DNA of 64,000 nucleotides from CALMBW01 sp963779645. GTDB taxonomy: Bacteria > Actinomycetota > CADDZG01 > WHSQ01. Position 1 is the first letter of the stretch, and each line of letters begins with the position of its first letter. Both the position numbers and the translations under genes were made by a program. The stretch covers positions 1,984,001 to 2,048,000 of the forward strand of contig CAVZYX010000005.1 of NCBI GenBank assembly GCA_963779645.1, read 5' to 3'. The notes beneath the pieces are model-generated. The model had not been told where the DNA came from, did not search any database, and was given only the letters and a program-made list of their open reading frames with translations. This document shows, one piece after another, positions 53,015 to 61,421 of the stretch.

Positions 53015-54457
53015 CTAGTAGGCGCGGCCCCAGATGGCGATCTCTTCGCCCGGCTTGCCGCACACGACGCAAGCGGCCCCCGGGTCCTCTTTCTCGAGGG
53101 GGAGCGTGCGGATCGTCGCCTTGGTCTCGGCGGTGACCTTCTGCTCGCAGGTTTCGTCCGCACACCAAGCTCCGCGCCAGAAGCCCCCCTTGGCATCGAT
53201 GCCTTCCGACAGCTCATCGAAGGATGTGAAGTCGAAGGTGTTCTCGTTTCGGAAGGCGAGAGCGTCGTCGTAGAGCGAGCTCCATGCGGCATCGAGTTGA
53301 GCCACCATGCCTTTGACGGCATCGGCGGTCGAGTGCGTCGTCTTCTCGCCGGTAACGCGGTCGGCAAGGATCAGCTGGTCGCTCGCTACGTCGCGAGGAC
53401 CGACCTCGATCCGGATAGGGATGCCCTTGAGTTCCCACTCGGCGAACTTGAACCCCGGCCGGTACTGGTCGCGGTCGTCGATCTTGACGCGCAGCCCATC
53501 ACCCACCAGCGAGTCCTTCACCGCGTTCGCTCTTTCGAGGACCGTCCCGGCTTCTTCCTCGGACTTGTAGATCGGCACGATCACAACTTGGACCGGAGCG
53601 ATCTTGTAGGGGAGACGGAGCCCTCTGTCGTCCCCGTGTGCCATGACGACCGCACCGACGGAGCGTGTGGATAGGCCCCATGACGTCCCCCACGCGTACT
53701 CCTGCTCGCCTTCGGGATTGAGGAACTGGACGTTGTATGCCTTGGCGAAGTTCTGGCCGAGGAAGTGGCTCGTGCAACATTGCAGAGCCTTCTTGTCGCG
53801 CATCATGCCCTCGAGCGTCAGGGTTTCGACCGCGCCCGGGAACCGTTCGCTCGCCGACTTGCGTCCCTGATAGGCGGGGATCGCACAGACGTCTTCGATC
53901 ACCTGCCGGTAGGCCTCGAGCATCTGGATGGTCTCGTCCCACGCTTCGGGACTGGTCGCGTGCGCAGTGTGTCCCTCCTGCCACCAGAACTCGGATGTGC
54001 GGAGGAACAAGCGCGTACGCATCTCCCAACGGAGGACGTTGCACCACTGGTTGTACAGGAGCGGAAGATCGCGGTAGCTCTGGACCCAGCGCGAGTAGGC
54101 GTGCCAGATCATGGCCTCGGATGTCGGCCGGATGGCGAGTGGTTCCTCGAGCTTCTGACCACCACCATGGGTTACCACCGCGACCTCGGGTGCGAAGCCC
54201 TCGACGTGATCGGCCTCGGCCTCGAACAGCTTCATCGGCATGAGCAACGGGAACATCATGTTCTCGTGCCCGGTCGCCTTGAAGCGATCGTCGAGCTCGC
54301 GTTGGATGTTCTCCCAGATGCTCCAACCGAACGGCTTGATGATCTGGGAGCCGCGCGCCGGACCGTTCTCGGCCATGCCCGCATCGCGGACGACGGCCTG
54401 ATACCAACCCGGGAAGTCTTCGCTCTGCTTCGGAAGTTTGTCGGCCAACTCACTCAC
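53015..54457 (-). CDS. proS: Prolyl-tRNA synthetase
   Basis: A 480-residue class II synthetase of the archaeal/eukaryote-like (short) type. Marks: start DFPGWYQAVVRDAGMAE, motif 2 RTSEFWWQEGHTAH, IRPTSEAMIW (motif 1 area), motif 3 GTSWGLSTRSVGAVVMAHGDD and a C-terminal domain with a CVVCGKPGEEIAIWGRAY ending, including the zinc-like Cys set. It charges tRNA-Pro. No editing domain (INS) is present, as expected. It overlaps the YjbQ gene start by eight bases, which is an unusual operon partner. Confidence 0.95.
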   Translation of the reverse strand: MSELADKLPKQSEDFPGWYQAVVRDAGMAENGPARGSQIIKPFGWSIWENIQRELDDRFKATGHENMMFPLLMPMKLFEAEADHVEGFAPEVAVVTHGGGQKLEEPLAIRPTSEAMIWHAYSRWVQSYRDLPLLYNQWCNVLRWEMRTRLFLRTSEFWWQEGHTAHATSPEAWDETIQMLEAYRQVIEDVCAIPAYQGRKSASERFPGAVETLTLEGMMRDKKALQCCTSHFLGQNFAKAYNVQFLNPEGEQEYAWGTSWGLSTRSVGAVVMAHGDDRGLRLPYKIAPVQVVIVPIYKSEEEAGTVLERANAVKDSLVGDGLRVKIDDRDQYRPGFKFAEWELKGIPIRIEVGPRDVASDQLILADRVTGEKTTHSTADAVKGMVAQLDAAWSSLYDDALAFRNENTFDFTSFDELSEGIDAKGGFWRGAWCADETCEQKVTAETKATIRTLPLEKEDPGAACVVCGKPGEEIAIWGRAY

Positions 54458-54833
54458 CCACGATCTGGATAACGACTTTCCGGTCTGACGCCTGTTCGAG
54501 TTCGAAGAGTAGAAGCCGTTGCCATGTCCCGAGCCTCAACTGACCCTCCACCACCGGGAAAACCACGGACTTGGAGCCGATCGTGGTGGGGGCTGCTAGC
54601 CGGCCGTGCTCGGTCACACGGTCCACCGCCCGGCGGATGTCCTTGAGGAGGCCGGACTCGTTCTCGTTCACGAGTAGCGGACAGAGGTCGGCGGGGGAGA
54701 AGACGGTGGCGCGGCCCCCAAGAACCCCGGCGGCGGAGACGGCCTCTTGTACGTCGTCGGTGATGTCTACGAAGTCGTAGATCTCGGATGTCCTGGCGGT
54801 AAAGACCGCCTCGTGCGTGACCATCACAAGCAA
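54450..54833 (-). CDS. YjbQ/UPF0047 family protein
   Basis: A 127-residue protein of the YjbQ family: FTARTSEIYDFVDITDDVQ, GRATVFSPADLCPLLVNENESGLL and LGTWQRLLLFELEQASDRKVVIQIVGE. The usual HTTAG/E motif here reads FSPADLCP, so a motif normally holding His/Thr is altered. Members were linked to secondary thiamine-phosphate synthesis but most have no defined role. It overlaps proS by eight bases. Confidence 0.8.
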   Translation of the reverse strand: MLVMVTHEAVFTARTSEIYDFVDITDDVQEAVSAAGVLGGRATVFSPADLCPLLVNENESGLLKDIRRAVDRVTEHGRLAAPTTIGSKSVVFPVVEGQLRLGTWQRLLLFELEQASDRKVVIQIVGE

Positions 54834-54978
54834 GTTATCTCCCCGGGTTTTCGGTTACGTAGCGATGCTAAGCGACTACGAACAACCCCGGGCGACGGGC
54901 CTTATCCCCAGAAGCTGTGGACCAAACGTTGATAACTTCCAAAGTTTCGCGAGACGTTCACCAATTGGCCAGAACCCG

Positions 54979-55007
54979 TTGACGTGCTATCTCCGCAACG
55001 CATATCT
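54979..55007 (+). promoter_or_regulatory. Candidate promoter for an RNA gene
   Basis: TTGACG (54979-54984), 17 bases, ATATCT (55002-55007). A strong housekeeping-type spacing in the middle of an 820-base region without a protein gene. Transcription would begin near 55013, directly before a series of RNA-like hairpins. Confidence 0.5.
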
Positions 55008-55012
55008 TCACG

Positions 55013-55490
55013 AACGTCCCAAGCAGCTAACGGCAAGCAACTTCGCCGGGGGCACTCGAAAGAGGGCCCCACCACCGATCAGGAAGCGGAACTCGCGAGA
55101 GAGCCGAAGATCGATCGGGCGGGACCCGGACCACCGGGCTCGGATCGCAAGATCCGAGATACGGATCCGGGACGGAGCGGTAGACGGATGGTGAAGGTGT
55201 CGAGGAGTGAAAGCTTCTTGAGGCTGGGTCGCCAAGGTTTCGGCCAGAAGCGACAACTGTTCGACCTCCAAGCTCTAAGTGATCGAACCGGTTCGCCGGA
55301 ACGAACACACGGGGTGGACGAGGCGCAACCGATCCAAGCCGGAGGGCTCCGCCCCACCGGAAGGGTCGGGCGATGCCGAACCGAGGCGATGTGAGCACCG
55401 AAGGTTGCTTGGGACCTTTGATCTCGGGAGACCCGGGTGACTTAGGGACAACGCAGCAATAACCGGTTCGCCGGCTAACCTGCGGCCCCC
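55013..55490 (+). ncRNA. Candidate structured non-coding RNA
   Basis: Between 54834 and 55654 no convincing protein gene exists. The plus strand folds into hairpins with loops typical of RNA: 55049-55070 (GGGGC/GCCCC, one A-G mismatch, CUC/GAG, GAAA loop), 55139-55158 (8-bp stem CTCGGATC/GATCCGAG, GCAA loop) nested in an outer 6-bp stem (55125-55130 with 55166-55171), and 55213-55251 (GCTTCT/AGAAGC plus GG/CC). The loops are GNRA only on the plus strand. A promoter precedes it and a second CCGG-UUCG-CCGG element lies near 55463. It lacks the hallmark sequences of RNase P RNA, tmRNA and SRP RNA. The ends are guesses. Confidence 0.5.
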
Positions 55491-55654
55491 CAAGTCGTCC
55501 GGGTCTTCTTTGTTCCTCCCCGTCCACCTTTGGGCCTTTCTTCGAACCCCCTGACAACATTCTTGGAATCCATTTCAACTTGGGCCGTTTATACGTAGGG
55601 TTTCGGCGTATAGATACGAGCTAGACCTTTTGAGCCAGGGGAGCAACTAGACAC

Positions 55655-56230
55655 GTGAGCAAAGAAAAAGAGGTCCTTGACGAGCTAGACCAGGAGCTCG
55701 AGGACGAAGAACTGGACGACGACGAAGTCGACGAGAGCGAGGACGAGGAGGTCTCCGAGGGGGAGCTCGATCCGGACCTCGACGAGCTTGACGATGACGC
55801 CATCGACGACGATGCGGTCGATGAGGCTGTGCTGGAAGACGACGACCCCGTGGACGAGGAGCCTCTCGTCGAGATCGAAGACGAAGACGACGACGAAGAC
55901 GACGTCGAACTCGTGGACGACGATGAGGAGGAAGGTGCCTCTTCCTCAAAGGCTCGAGCTTCGGACGACGATGAGGAGGACGAGGCGAGCCTCGACGAGC
56001 TTCTGGCGAAGAGGGCCGATGCTCGGCGGGGGACCGATGACGCCGATGACGACGATGACCTCATGGCCTTCGGAGTCTCGAGCAGCTTGCGCTCAGCCGA
56101 CGGTGGCACGCGCAAGGTCAAGCTGAAGGTCGCTCCCGAAGCCGAGTTCGTGTGCAAGAGCTGCCACCTCGTGAAGAAGAAGTCTCAGCTCGCTGATCCC
56201 GATGGGATGTACTGCAGGGACTGCGCCTAG
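55655..56230 (+). CDS. DUF4193 zinc-ribbon protein with acidic N-terminus
   Basis: A 191-residue protein. The last 45 residues are the DUF4193 domain with two Cys pairs (FVCKSCHLV and MYCRDCA). The first 125 residues are almost solid Asp/Glu with few hydrophobics, broken by an LDELLAKRADARR segment. Mycobacterial members are near 100 residues, so this one has an acidic arm of 90 or so residues. GTG 55655 starts the gene. Function unknown; acidic tails often mimic nucleic acids or bind histone-like proteins. Confidence 0.85.
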   Translation: MSKEKEVLDELDQELEDEELDDDEVDESEDEEVSEGELDPDLDELDDDAIDDDAVDEAVLEDDDPVDEEPLVEIEDEDDDEDDVELVDDDEEEGASSSKARASDDDEEDEASLDELLAKRADARRGTDDADDDDDLMAFGVSSSLRSADGGTRKVKLKVAPEAEFVCKSCHLVKKKSQLADPDGMYCRDCA

Positions 56231-56246
56231 TGCCCCCTCGCTAGAA

Positions 56247-57725
56247 GTGAATCTCAAGCAGCGCGCCTATCCGGTCGCGCTGGCATCAGGAGCGGCACTC
56301 TCTTTCGCCTTCCCCGAGCCGAACCTGGCTCCGCTCGCCTGGATCGCGATCGCACCTCTCTTATGGGTCTTGCGTGGAGCGGGGGTCCGACGAGGGTTCG
56401 CTCTGGGCTACGTGTTCGGCCTTGGGTTCTTCGCAGTGCTCATCTACTGGATCTCGATCATCGGTGTCATCGCATGGGTCGTTCTGGTGCTGATCCAAGC
56501 GGGCTTCATCGGGTTGTTCGGAGCGTTCTGGGGTCGGCTGTCGTCCCGGGCCGCTGGGTGGGAGCGCATCGTGATCCCGGCCGCGCTCTGGGTGGTCTTC
56601 GTCGAGTACTTCCGGGCGAACTTCCTGATCATCGGTTTCACGTGGGGCGAGCTCGCGCAGAGCCAGCACAACATGCCGTGGCTGCTACGACCGGCCTCTA
56701 TCGGCGGTGCCTGGCTCGTCGCGTTCCTGCTTCTTGCCGTCAACGGTTTGCTGGTCGAGGCCGTCGCGTCGTTCCGGAAACGTGGGGAGGCTCTGCGCTG
56801 GTTCGCCGGCGCGGGTGCGCTTCTGTTAGCGCCGCTTCTTATCCCCGCTAACAGCGCGGGCGGAGAAACCTTGCGTGTGGGCATCGTCCAGGGCAACGTG
56901 CCTCGTGACCTCGACGTGTCGTACGAGAAGGACCTGGTGATCCTCCAGAGCCACGTGCACCTCACCAAGGAGTTAGCCGGGGAAGTCGACCTCGCGGTGT
57001 GGCCCGAGACCGCGGTGGCCGAGGACCTGTTTCGTGAAGAGGAGTTCGCGCAAGGTGTTGAGGACGCTGCCCGGACGCTCGGTGCACCGATGATCGTCGG
57101 CGGCACGATCGAGCGAGACGACGATCGTTACCAGGTGATGGCGTTCGAGGTGTCGCCCGCGGGTGAGGTCGTCGATCAGTACCAGAAGACCCACCTGGTT
57201 CCGTTCGGCGAGTACGTCCCCGCACGGGCTGCCCTCGATTGGATCCCTGCTTTGGCTCAGGTGCCTCGGGACGCCGTTCCGGGAAACAAAGGTGTGGTGT
57301 TCGATCTCGACGGCCGCAAGATCGCGCCCGTGATCTCGTTCGAAGGCGACTTCGGCTCGCTCGTTCGCCGGCGGATCGACGCGGGGGGCCGTTTGCTCGT
57401 CGTGGCGACGAACACATCCACTTGGGGAGACTCGTGGGCCTCGGCACAACACGTTGCGATGAGCCAGGTGCGGGCCGCCGAGAACGGGGTCTTCGTGGTG
57501 CACGCGGCCCTCAGTGGGATCTCAGCGCTCATCGAACCTACCGGTGAGGTCATCGATCGGACACCTTTGTGGACTCCGACCACGTTGGTGGGTGACGTTG
57601 GTTTCGCAGAGTCGATCACTTTGTACGCGCGCATCGGGGACTGGTTGCCATTGACGTGCATCGTGGGTTCGCTCGTCTGGATACTCATGGTGCGTAGGCG
57701 GCGGCCGGGTACGGTTGGTGAGTGA
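56247..57725 (+). CDS. lnt: Apolipoprotein N-acyltransferase homologue with Ser for Cys
   Basis: A 492-residue membrane protein that adds the third acyl chain to lipoproteins. About seven transmembrane helices (first half) are followed by the nitrilase-like domain. Catalytic Glu254 (WPETAV) and Lys314 (YQKTHLVPFGEYVP) are present. The position of the nucleophile, normally Cys in ICYE, reads ISFE here: Ser364 (codon 57336-57338). Spacings (60 and 50 residues) fit the E. coli triad (E267, K335, C387). Start GTG 56247 is chosen because upstream codons overlap the DUF4193 gene. The next gene overlaps it (GTGA) and encodes a polyprenol mannosyltransferase, as in the mycobacterial Lnt-Ppm1 fusion. 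Confidence 0.85.
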   Translation: MNLKQRAYPVALASGAALSFAFPEPNLAPLAWIAIAPLLWVLRGAGVRRGFALGYVFGLGFFAVLIYWISIIGVIAWVVLVLIQAGFIGLFGAFWGRLSSRAAGWERIVIPAALWVVFVEYFRANFLIIGFTWGELAQSQHNMPWLLRPASIGGAWLVAFLLLAVNGLLVEAVASFRKRGEALRWFAGAGALLLAPLLIPANSAGGETLRVGIVQGNVPRDLDVSYEKDLVILQSHVHLTKELAGEVDLAVWPETAVAEDLFREEEFAQGVEDAARTLGAPMIVGGTIERDDDRYQVMAFEVSPAGEVVDQYQKTHLVPFGEYVPARAALDWIPALAQVPRDAVPGNKGVVFDLDGRKIAPVISFEGDFGSLVRRRIDAGGRLLVVATNTSTWGDSWASAQHVAMSQVRAAENGVFVVHAALSGISALIEPTGEVIDRTPLWTPTTLVGDVGFAESITLYARIGDWLPLTCIVGSLVWILMVRRRRPGTVGE

Positions 57726-58474
57726 GCGACTCGGGCGACGGTTCTAACAAGCGCGGGCTGGTCATCGTCCCGACCTACAACGAGGCTGGGTCGATACTAG
57801 AGGCCATCCTCAGACTGTTCGATGCTGCCGGTGACTCGGTCGATCTTCTTGTGGTTGACGACGGTTCGCCCGATGGCACCGCGGAGCTCGTCAGAGAGGT
57901 CGCAACTTCGGGTCCTCATGGTGTGTTCCTTCTCGAACGAACCACGAAAAGTGGCTTGGGGACGGCCTATGTCGAGGGGTTCAGGTGGGGTTTGGCGCGC
58001 GGCTATCCGGCCATGGTCGAGATGGATGCCGATCTATCTCACGATCCCGCAGTGGTGCCTCAACTGCTCGACGCTCTCGAAAGGGACTCAGCCGTTCTCG
58101 CTATCGGTTCGCGTTACGTCGAAGGGGGCCGGGTCGAGAACTGGGGGCGGTTCCGTAAAGCGCTGTCCCGTTTCGGGAACCTCTATGCGCGAGCGCTACT
58201 CCGCTTCGACATCAAGGATTCGACCGCGGGCTTCCGTGCCTATCGGTCGTCATGGCTGGCATCCGAAGACCTCTCTACCGTGGCCTCGCACGGATACGCC
58301 TTCCAGATCGAGATGACTCGCAGGGCGCACCGCGGCGGGGGAGGGATCGTCGAGATCCCCATCACCTTCGTCGAACGGACGGCGGGGGAGTCGAAGATGA
58401 GCAAGCGGATCGTCGCGGAAGCACTGATGGAAGTGACCGCCTGGGGGCTCAAGGACCGATTCAAGCGGCGCTGA
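57722..58474 (+). CDS. Polyprenol monophosphomannose synthase-like glycosyltransferase
   Basis: A 250-residue GT2 enzyme of the DPM1/Ppm1 type: VIVPTYNEAGSI, VVDDGSPDGTA, EMDADLSHDP (DXD metal site), and GSRYVEGG. No transmembrane segment, so cytoplasmic or membrane associated. It transfers mannose from GDP-mannose to polyprenyl phosphate, the donor for lipoglycans and protein mannosylation. Its start overlaps the lnt stop. Confidence 0.88.
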   Translation: MSDSGDGSNKRGLVIVPTYNEAGSILEAILRLFDAAGDSVDLLVVDDGSPDGTAELVREVATSGPHGVFLLERTTKSGLGTAYVEGFRWGLARGYPAMVEMDADLSHDPAVVPQLLDALERDSAVLAIGSRYVEGGRVENWGRFRKALSRFGNLYARALLRFDIKDSTAGFRAYRSSWLASEDLSTVASHGYAFQIEMTRRAHRGGGGIVEIPITFVERTAGESKMSKRIVAEALMEVTAWGLKDRFKRR

Positions 58475-58504
58475 GGTCCAGCACCACCGCATCCTGATCG
58501 GCGC

Positions 58505-58535
58505 TTGACTCTCCAGTCACTGGAGGGTTCAGACT
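58505..58535 (+). promoter_or_regulatory. MerR-type promoter with 19-base spacer
   Basis: TTGACT (58505-58510), 19-base spacer, CAGACT (58530-58535). The spacer holds the inverted repeat CTCCAG-TCA-CTGGAG (58511-58525). This overlong spacer with a central dyad is the signature of MerR-controlled promoters. The predicted transcription start falls at or next to the ATG at 58542, so the message would be leaderless. Confidence 0.7.
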
Positions 58536-58541
58536 GCCTTT

Positions 58542-59471
58542 ATGCAGTCAACCGACTCTGAGCAGATGACGATAGGGGAGCTGGCCACGAGGGCCGGGCT
58601 CCCCGTAAAAACGATCCGCTTTTACTCGGACAGTGGCTTGTTGCCGCCCACTGCCCGAACGGAGGCCGGCTATCGCCTTTATGGGGCCGAGGCACTCGTG
58701 CGCCTCGATCTCATACGGACTTTGCGGGACGCGGGCTTGGATCTCGCGACGATCGAGTCCGTCTTGGCCCACGAGATGAGCCTGCGCGATGCCTTATCTC
58801 TGCGGTTGCACGCCATCGAAGCTCACGTCGTATCGCTGAAGAACGTTGGCGCGGCCATCCGCGCGGCATTGAAGACCGAACCCGACGAAAACGACCTAAG
58901 GAGGTTGCACGCCGTGACAAGACTTTCAAACGAAGAACGACGGGCTGTGATCGAGCGGTTCTTCGAGCAGGTGACCGAGGGGACCCTCGTCGACGACGAC
59001 TGGACCCGCCAGATGATCGAAGGGAGTCGCCCGGACCTACCGGACGATCCCTCCGCGGAACAGCTGGATGCTTGGATCGAACTTGCCGAGATCGTGTCCG
59101 CGCCCGACTTCATCGAGTCGATGCGCAACATGGCACAGGACTGGACCGAAGACTTCGATCACCAGGCCTACATGCAGGGGAGTAACGAGCTCGTGGGTGT
59201 TGCCAGTGAGGCTTTAGCGCGAGGGGAGTCACCTGCGTCGGAGTCAGGAGCCGACGTTGCTCGTCGTTTGGTCGAGGTGATCGCGTCGAGTTCGAAACGA
59301 ACCGTCGATGCCGAGATGAGGGCCGAGGTGCTCCAACGTTTCCGCGACCACGATCCTCGCGCCTCTCGCTACTGGGAACTCATCGCGATCATCAAAGGCC
59401 AACCAGCGATGTCGGGCCCAATAGAAGAATGGAACTGGATAGCCGAAGCAGTAACCATCCACCTCGCCTAG
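58542..59471 (+). CDS. MerR family regulator with long C-terminal sensor
   Basis: A 309-residue protein. The winged HTH (residues 10-55) has TIGELATRAGLPVKTIRFYSDSGLLPP and RLYGAEALVRLDLI. Residues 80-110 form a coiled dimerisation helix. The remaining 200 residues are a helical domain with a DUF-like LSNEERRAVIERFFEQVTEG start, possibly ligand binding (TipA-like size but with a different sequence). It probably controls its own promoter, which has a MerR-type dyad. It ends on CTAG shared with the convergent gene. Confidence 0.85.
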   Translation: MQSTDSEQMTIGELATRAGLPVKTIRFYSDSGLLPPTARTEAGYRLYGAEALVRLDLIRTLRDAGLDLATIESVLAHEMSLRDALSLRLHAIEAHVVSLKNVGAAIRAALKTEPDENDLRRLHAVTRLSNEERRAVIERFFEQVTEGTLVDDDWTRQMIEGSRPDLPDDPSAEQLDAWIELAEIVSAPDFIESMRNMAQDWTEDFDHQAYMQGSNELVGVASEALARGESPASESGADVARRLVEVIASSSKRTVDAEMRAEVLQRFRDHDPRASRYWELIAIIKGQPAMSGPIEEWNWIAEAVTIHLA

Positions 59472-59659
59472 TTGGGCCAATGATCCTTCCGAAGATTCAT
59501 GAGCAAGGCGGCGGCGGCGACCGCCGAAACGATCGCGATAACCACCACGGTTACCGGCACGTCTCCTCCGAAAGCGGTCGCTATGAAGAGCCACCCGAAG
59601 CTCCAGACGCCGATGAGGGCGGTCACCAACCAGCAAAGGATCCAGAGGGCATTGCGCAC
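59468..59659 (-). CDS. Small membrane protein
   Basis: A 63-residue protein with two hydrophobic helices (residues 4-25 and 32-53) and a short basic end. It follows the other small membrane gene by five bases, forming a two-gene operon convergent with the MerR gene. No family recognised. Confidence 0.6.
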   Translation of the reverse strand: MRNALWILCWLVTALIGVWSFGWLFIATAFGGDVPVTVVVIAIVSAVAAAALLMNLRKDHWPN

Positions 59660-59664
59660 CTCGG

Positions 59665-59847
59665 TTAGTCGTCCTTCTTGCTGGCGCCGAAGACGATGAG
59701 GCTCAAGCCGCCGACGACTATGAGGGCTGGGCCGAGGACGCCCGTCGAGGCAGGGGAGTCAGAAAACATCACTAGGTTTGCGAACGAGAGGATGACGCCG
59801 ATCGGCAAAGTGAGCAAAGCGATAAGTCCGGCAGCAGTGCTCAGCAT
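59665..59847 (-). CDS. Small membrane protein
   Basis: A 60-residue protein with two transmembrane helices and a GASKKDD tail. The residue pattern and operon position support a real gene; nothing more can be said. Confidence 0.55.
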   Translation of the reverse strand: MLSTAAGLIALLTLPIGVILSFANLVMFSDSPASTGVLGPALIVVGGLSLIVFGASKKDD

Positions 59848-59957
59848 CAGCGGTTAGTCGCCCCAAAGCTAGAAAGGTTTCCGTGATTAGCCACCGTATC
59901 GGTGGTTGTTTGCGGAAAGCTCTGTGCTCGACACGAGTAGACGCGGGGCGGTAATTT

Positions 59958-59973
59958 CCTAAACTCGTTTAGG
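59958..59973. promoter_or_regulatory. Palindrome upstream of the VOC gene
   Basis: Perfect inverted repeat CCTAAAC-TC-GTTTAGG, 27 bases before the ATG at 60001. The symmetry and position suggest an operator. No regulator gene is adjacent except the MerR gene 490 bases away, whose own dyad differs. Confidence 0.4.
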
Positions 59974-60000
59974 TGGTTACGGCGATCGGGAGGGCTTGGG

Positions 60001-60414
60001 ATGGCTTTGAAGTTCGACTTCCTTACTGTTGATGCGCACGATCCGAAGGCGCTTGCCATGTTTTGGCAGGAGGCTCTGACCGATTACGAGATCCTCGAGG
60101 AGCCTAGCGACGATGCCGCTGAGGAGGATGAGGTCGTGCTGCTCCCGAAAAGCAAAAGGGGAGCCAAGATGCTGTTCCAGAGGATCCCGGACACCAAGGT
60201 GGCCAAGAACCGGCTCCATCTGGATCTGAGGCCCGAGGAAGTCGAAATGGCGTCTGAGGTCGAGCGTCTCGAAGCTCTGGGCGCCAGGCAGGTCGACATC
60301 GGTCAGAAAGACGTTTCGTGGACCGTTATGGCGGATCCCGAAGGAAACGAGTTCTGCGTTCTGCGCCGACTCACCGATGAAGAGAAAGAAAAGTACTCCG
60401 ACTGGGCTTGGTGA
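60001..60414 (+). CDS. VOC/glyoxalase-like protein
   Basis: A 137-residue vicinal-oxygen-chelate fold protein: start LKFDFLTVDAHDPKALAMFW, central RLHLDLRPEE with the metal His, and the end DPEGNEFCVLRR with the Glu ligand. Members of this type are glyoxalase-like enzymes of unknown substrate. A 16-base palindrome precedes the gene. Confidence 0.85.
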   Translation: MALKFDFLTVDAHDPKALAMFWQEALTDYEILEEPSDDAAEEDEVVLLPKSKRGAKMLFQRIPDTKVAKNRLHLDLRPEEVEMASEVERLEALGARQVDIGQKDVSWTVMADPEGNEFCVLRRLTDEEKEKYSDWAW

Positions 60415-60596
60415 GAAGGCTTCTTGGCGATTCAGACTGAATTCCGTGGCGAGAGAGGCTGAAATAGTCAATCTGCTTTTAATAGAAACGCGGCGCCGGT
60501 AATGCATCTTATGGAAACCTGAGCCGGAGTCTGAGCGGAGGGGCCAGAGGGTCTGGGGGCCGCTCCCCGGCTGGGACGTGGCACTCTAGCGGCTCT

Positions 60597-61421
60597 ATGA
60601 GAGCCGGGGCCGGGATCTGTCTGTTAGCAGTGCTGATGGTGGCAACTGCGTGCACGGACGACGCAAAGCCGGACGGAAGCCCGAACGGCGATGCGACGGC
60701 ATCAACGGCCCCCAGCGAGCCTGCCGAGGCTTCGGCTGAGTGCGTCGCAACCGGTGAGGCTGTTCGCACGGCCATCACCGAGGTCGTTGAGGCTCACGCA
60801 GGAGAATCCGTCGAGGAGTTCGTCGCGGTGGCCGGCCAGGCACCTACGATTGCAGCCGAACTGGAGCTCTCCCCCGACGACATCAACTGCGAGCAGGGGA
60901 CGGCCTTCGCCCTGGCCTTCAACGAGGCCGAGAAGATCCCCCACGGCACGCCCGGAGAGTTCCTTACCAAGTTCCTGCTGATCGGTGAGATCGGGCAGCG
61001 AATGACATTTGGCTCCGATTGGAGCCCCGCCACGCCGGTCGAGGCGCCCGTACCCGTTGGGGATGCGATCACCTTCGACGAGGGCGAGGCCGCCCTTGCC
61101 GATGCGAAGTCCTGCAAGAAGGTCGCCGATGGCCTCGCTCTGTCGATGAAGGCTGCACTCGACACGACCGCCCGGCTTTCGCTCCCCCAGTTCTTCGGTG
61201 CCGAGGAGGGCGGCGAGGACATCAATCCATATGTAGTGGAGGCGGTTAAGACGGCCTCGGATATGGCGGAGTCGACCGAGTGTTCTCCAGCCGACCTTTG
61301 GGAAAGAGCGATCGGAGCGATGAGTGAGTTGCGGTTCCAGGGGTTCGCTCCCCACGTAGCGTTCGGAGCTTTCATGCAGATCGAGATCTACCCGCGGGTC
61401 TACGAAGCGCTGGGCTCGTAG
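60597..61421 (+). CDS. Lipoprotein upstream of a receiver-kinase hybrid
   Basis: A 274-residue lipoprotein. Signal with lipobox (LMVATAC, Cys near residue 19) then a Ser/Pro/Ala linker and a helical domain with three or four Cys. The stop at 61421 is directly followed by the ATG of the kinase (no gap), so they are co-expressed, suggesting a sensor lipoprotein paired with the kinase. No family assigned. Confidence 0.75.
   Translation: MRAGAGICLLAVLMVATACTDDAKPDGSPNGDATASTAPSEPAEASAECVATGEAVRTAITEVVEAHAGESVEEFVAVAGQAPTIAAELELSPDDINCEQGTAFALAFNEAEKIPHGTPGEFLTKFLLIGEIGQRMTFGSDWSPATPVEAPVPVGDAITFDEGEAALADAKSCKKVADGLALSMKAALDTTARLSLPQFFGAEEGGEDINPYVVEAVKTASDMAESTECSPADLWERAIGAMSELRFQGFAPHVAFGAFMQIEIYPRVYEALGS

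Noticed and set aside
54984..55394. 136-residue open frame on the plus strand and 55008-55578 frames on the minus strand
   Set aside because: Sequences are Arg/Gly/Pro-rich without any domain character, while the region shows RNA stem-loops with GNRA loops.
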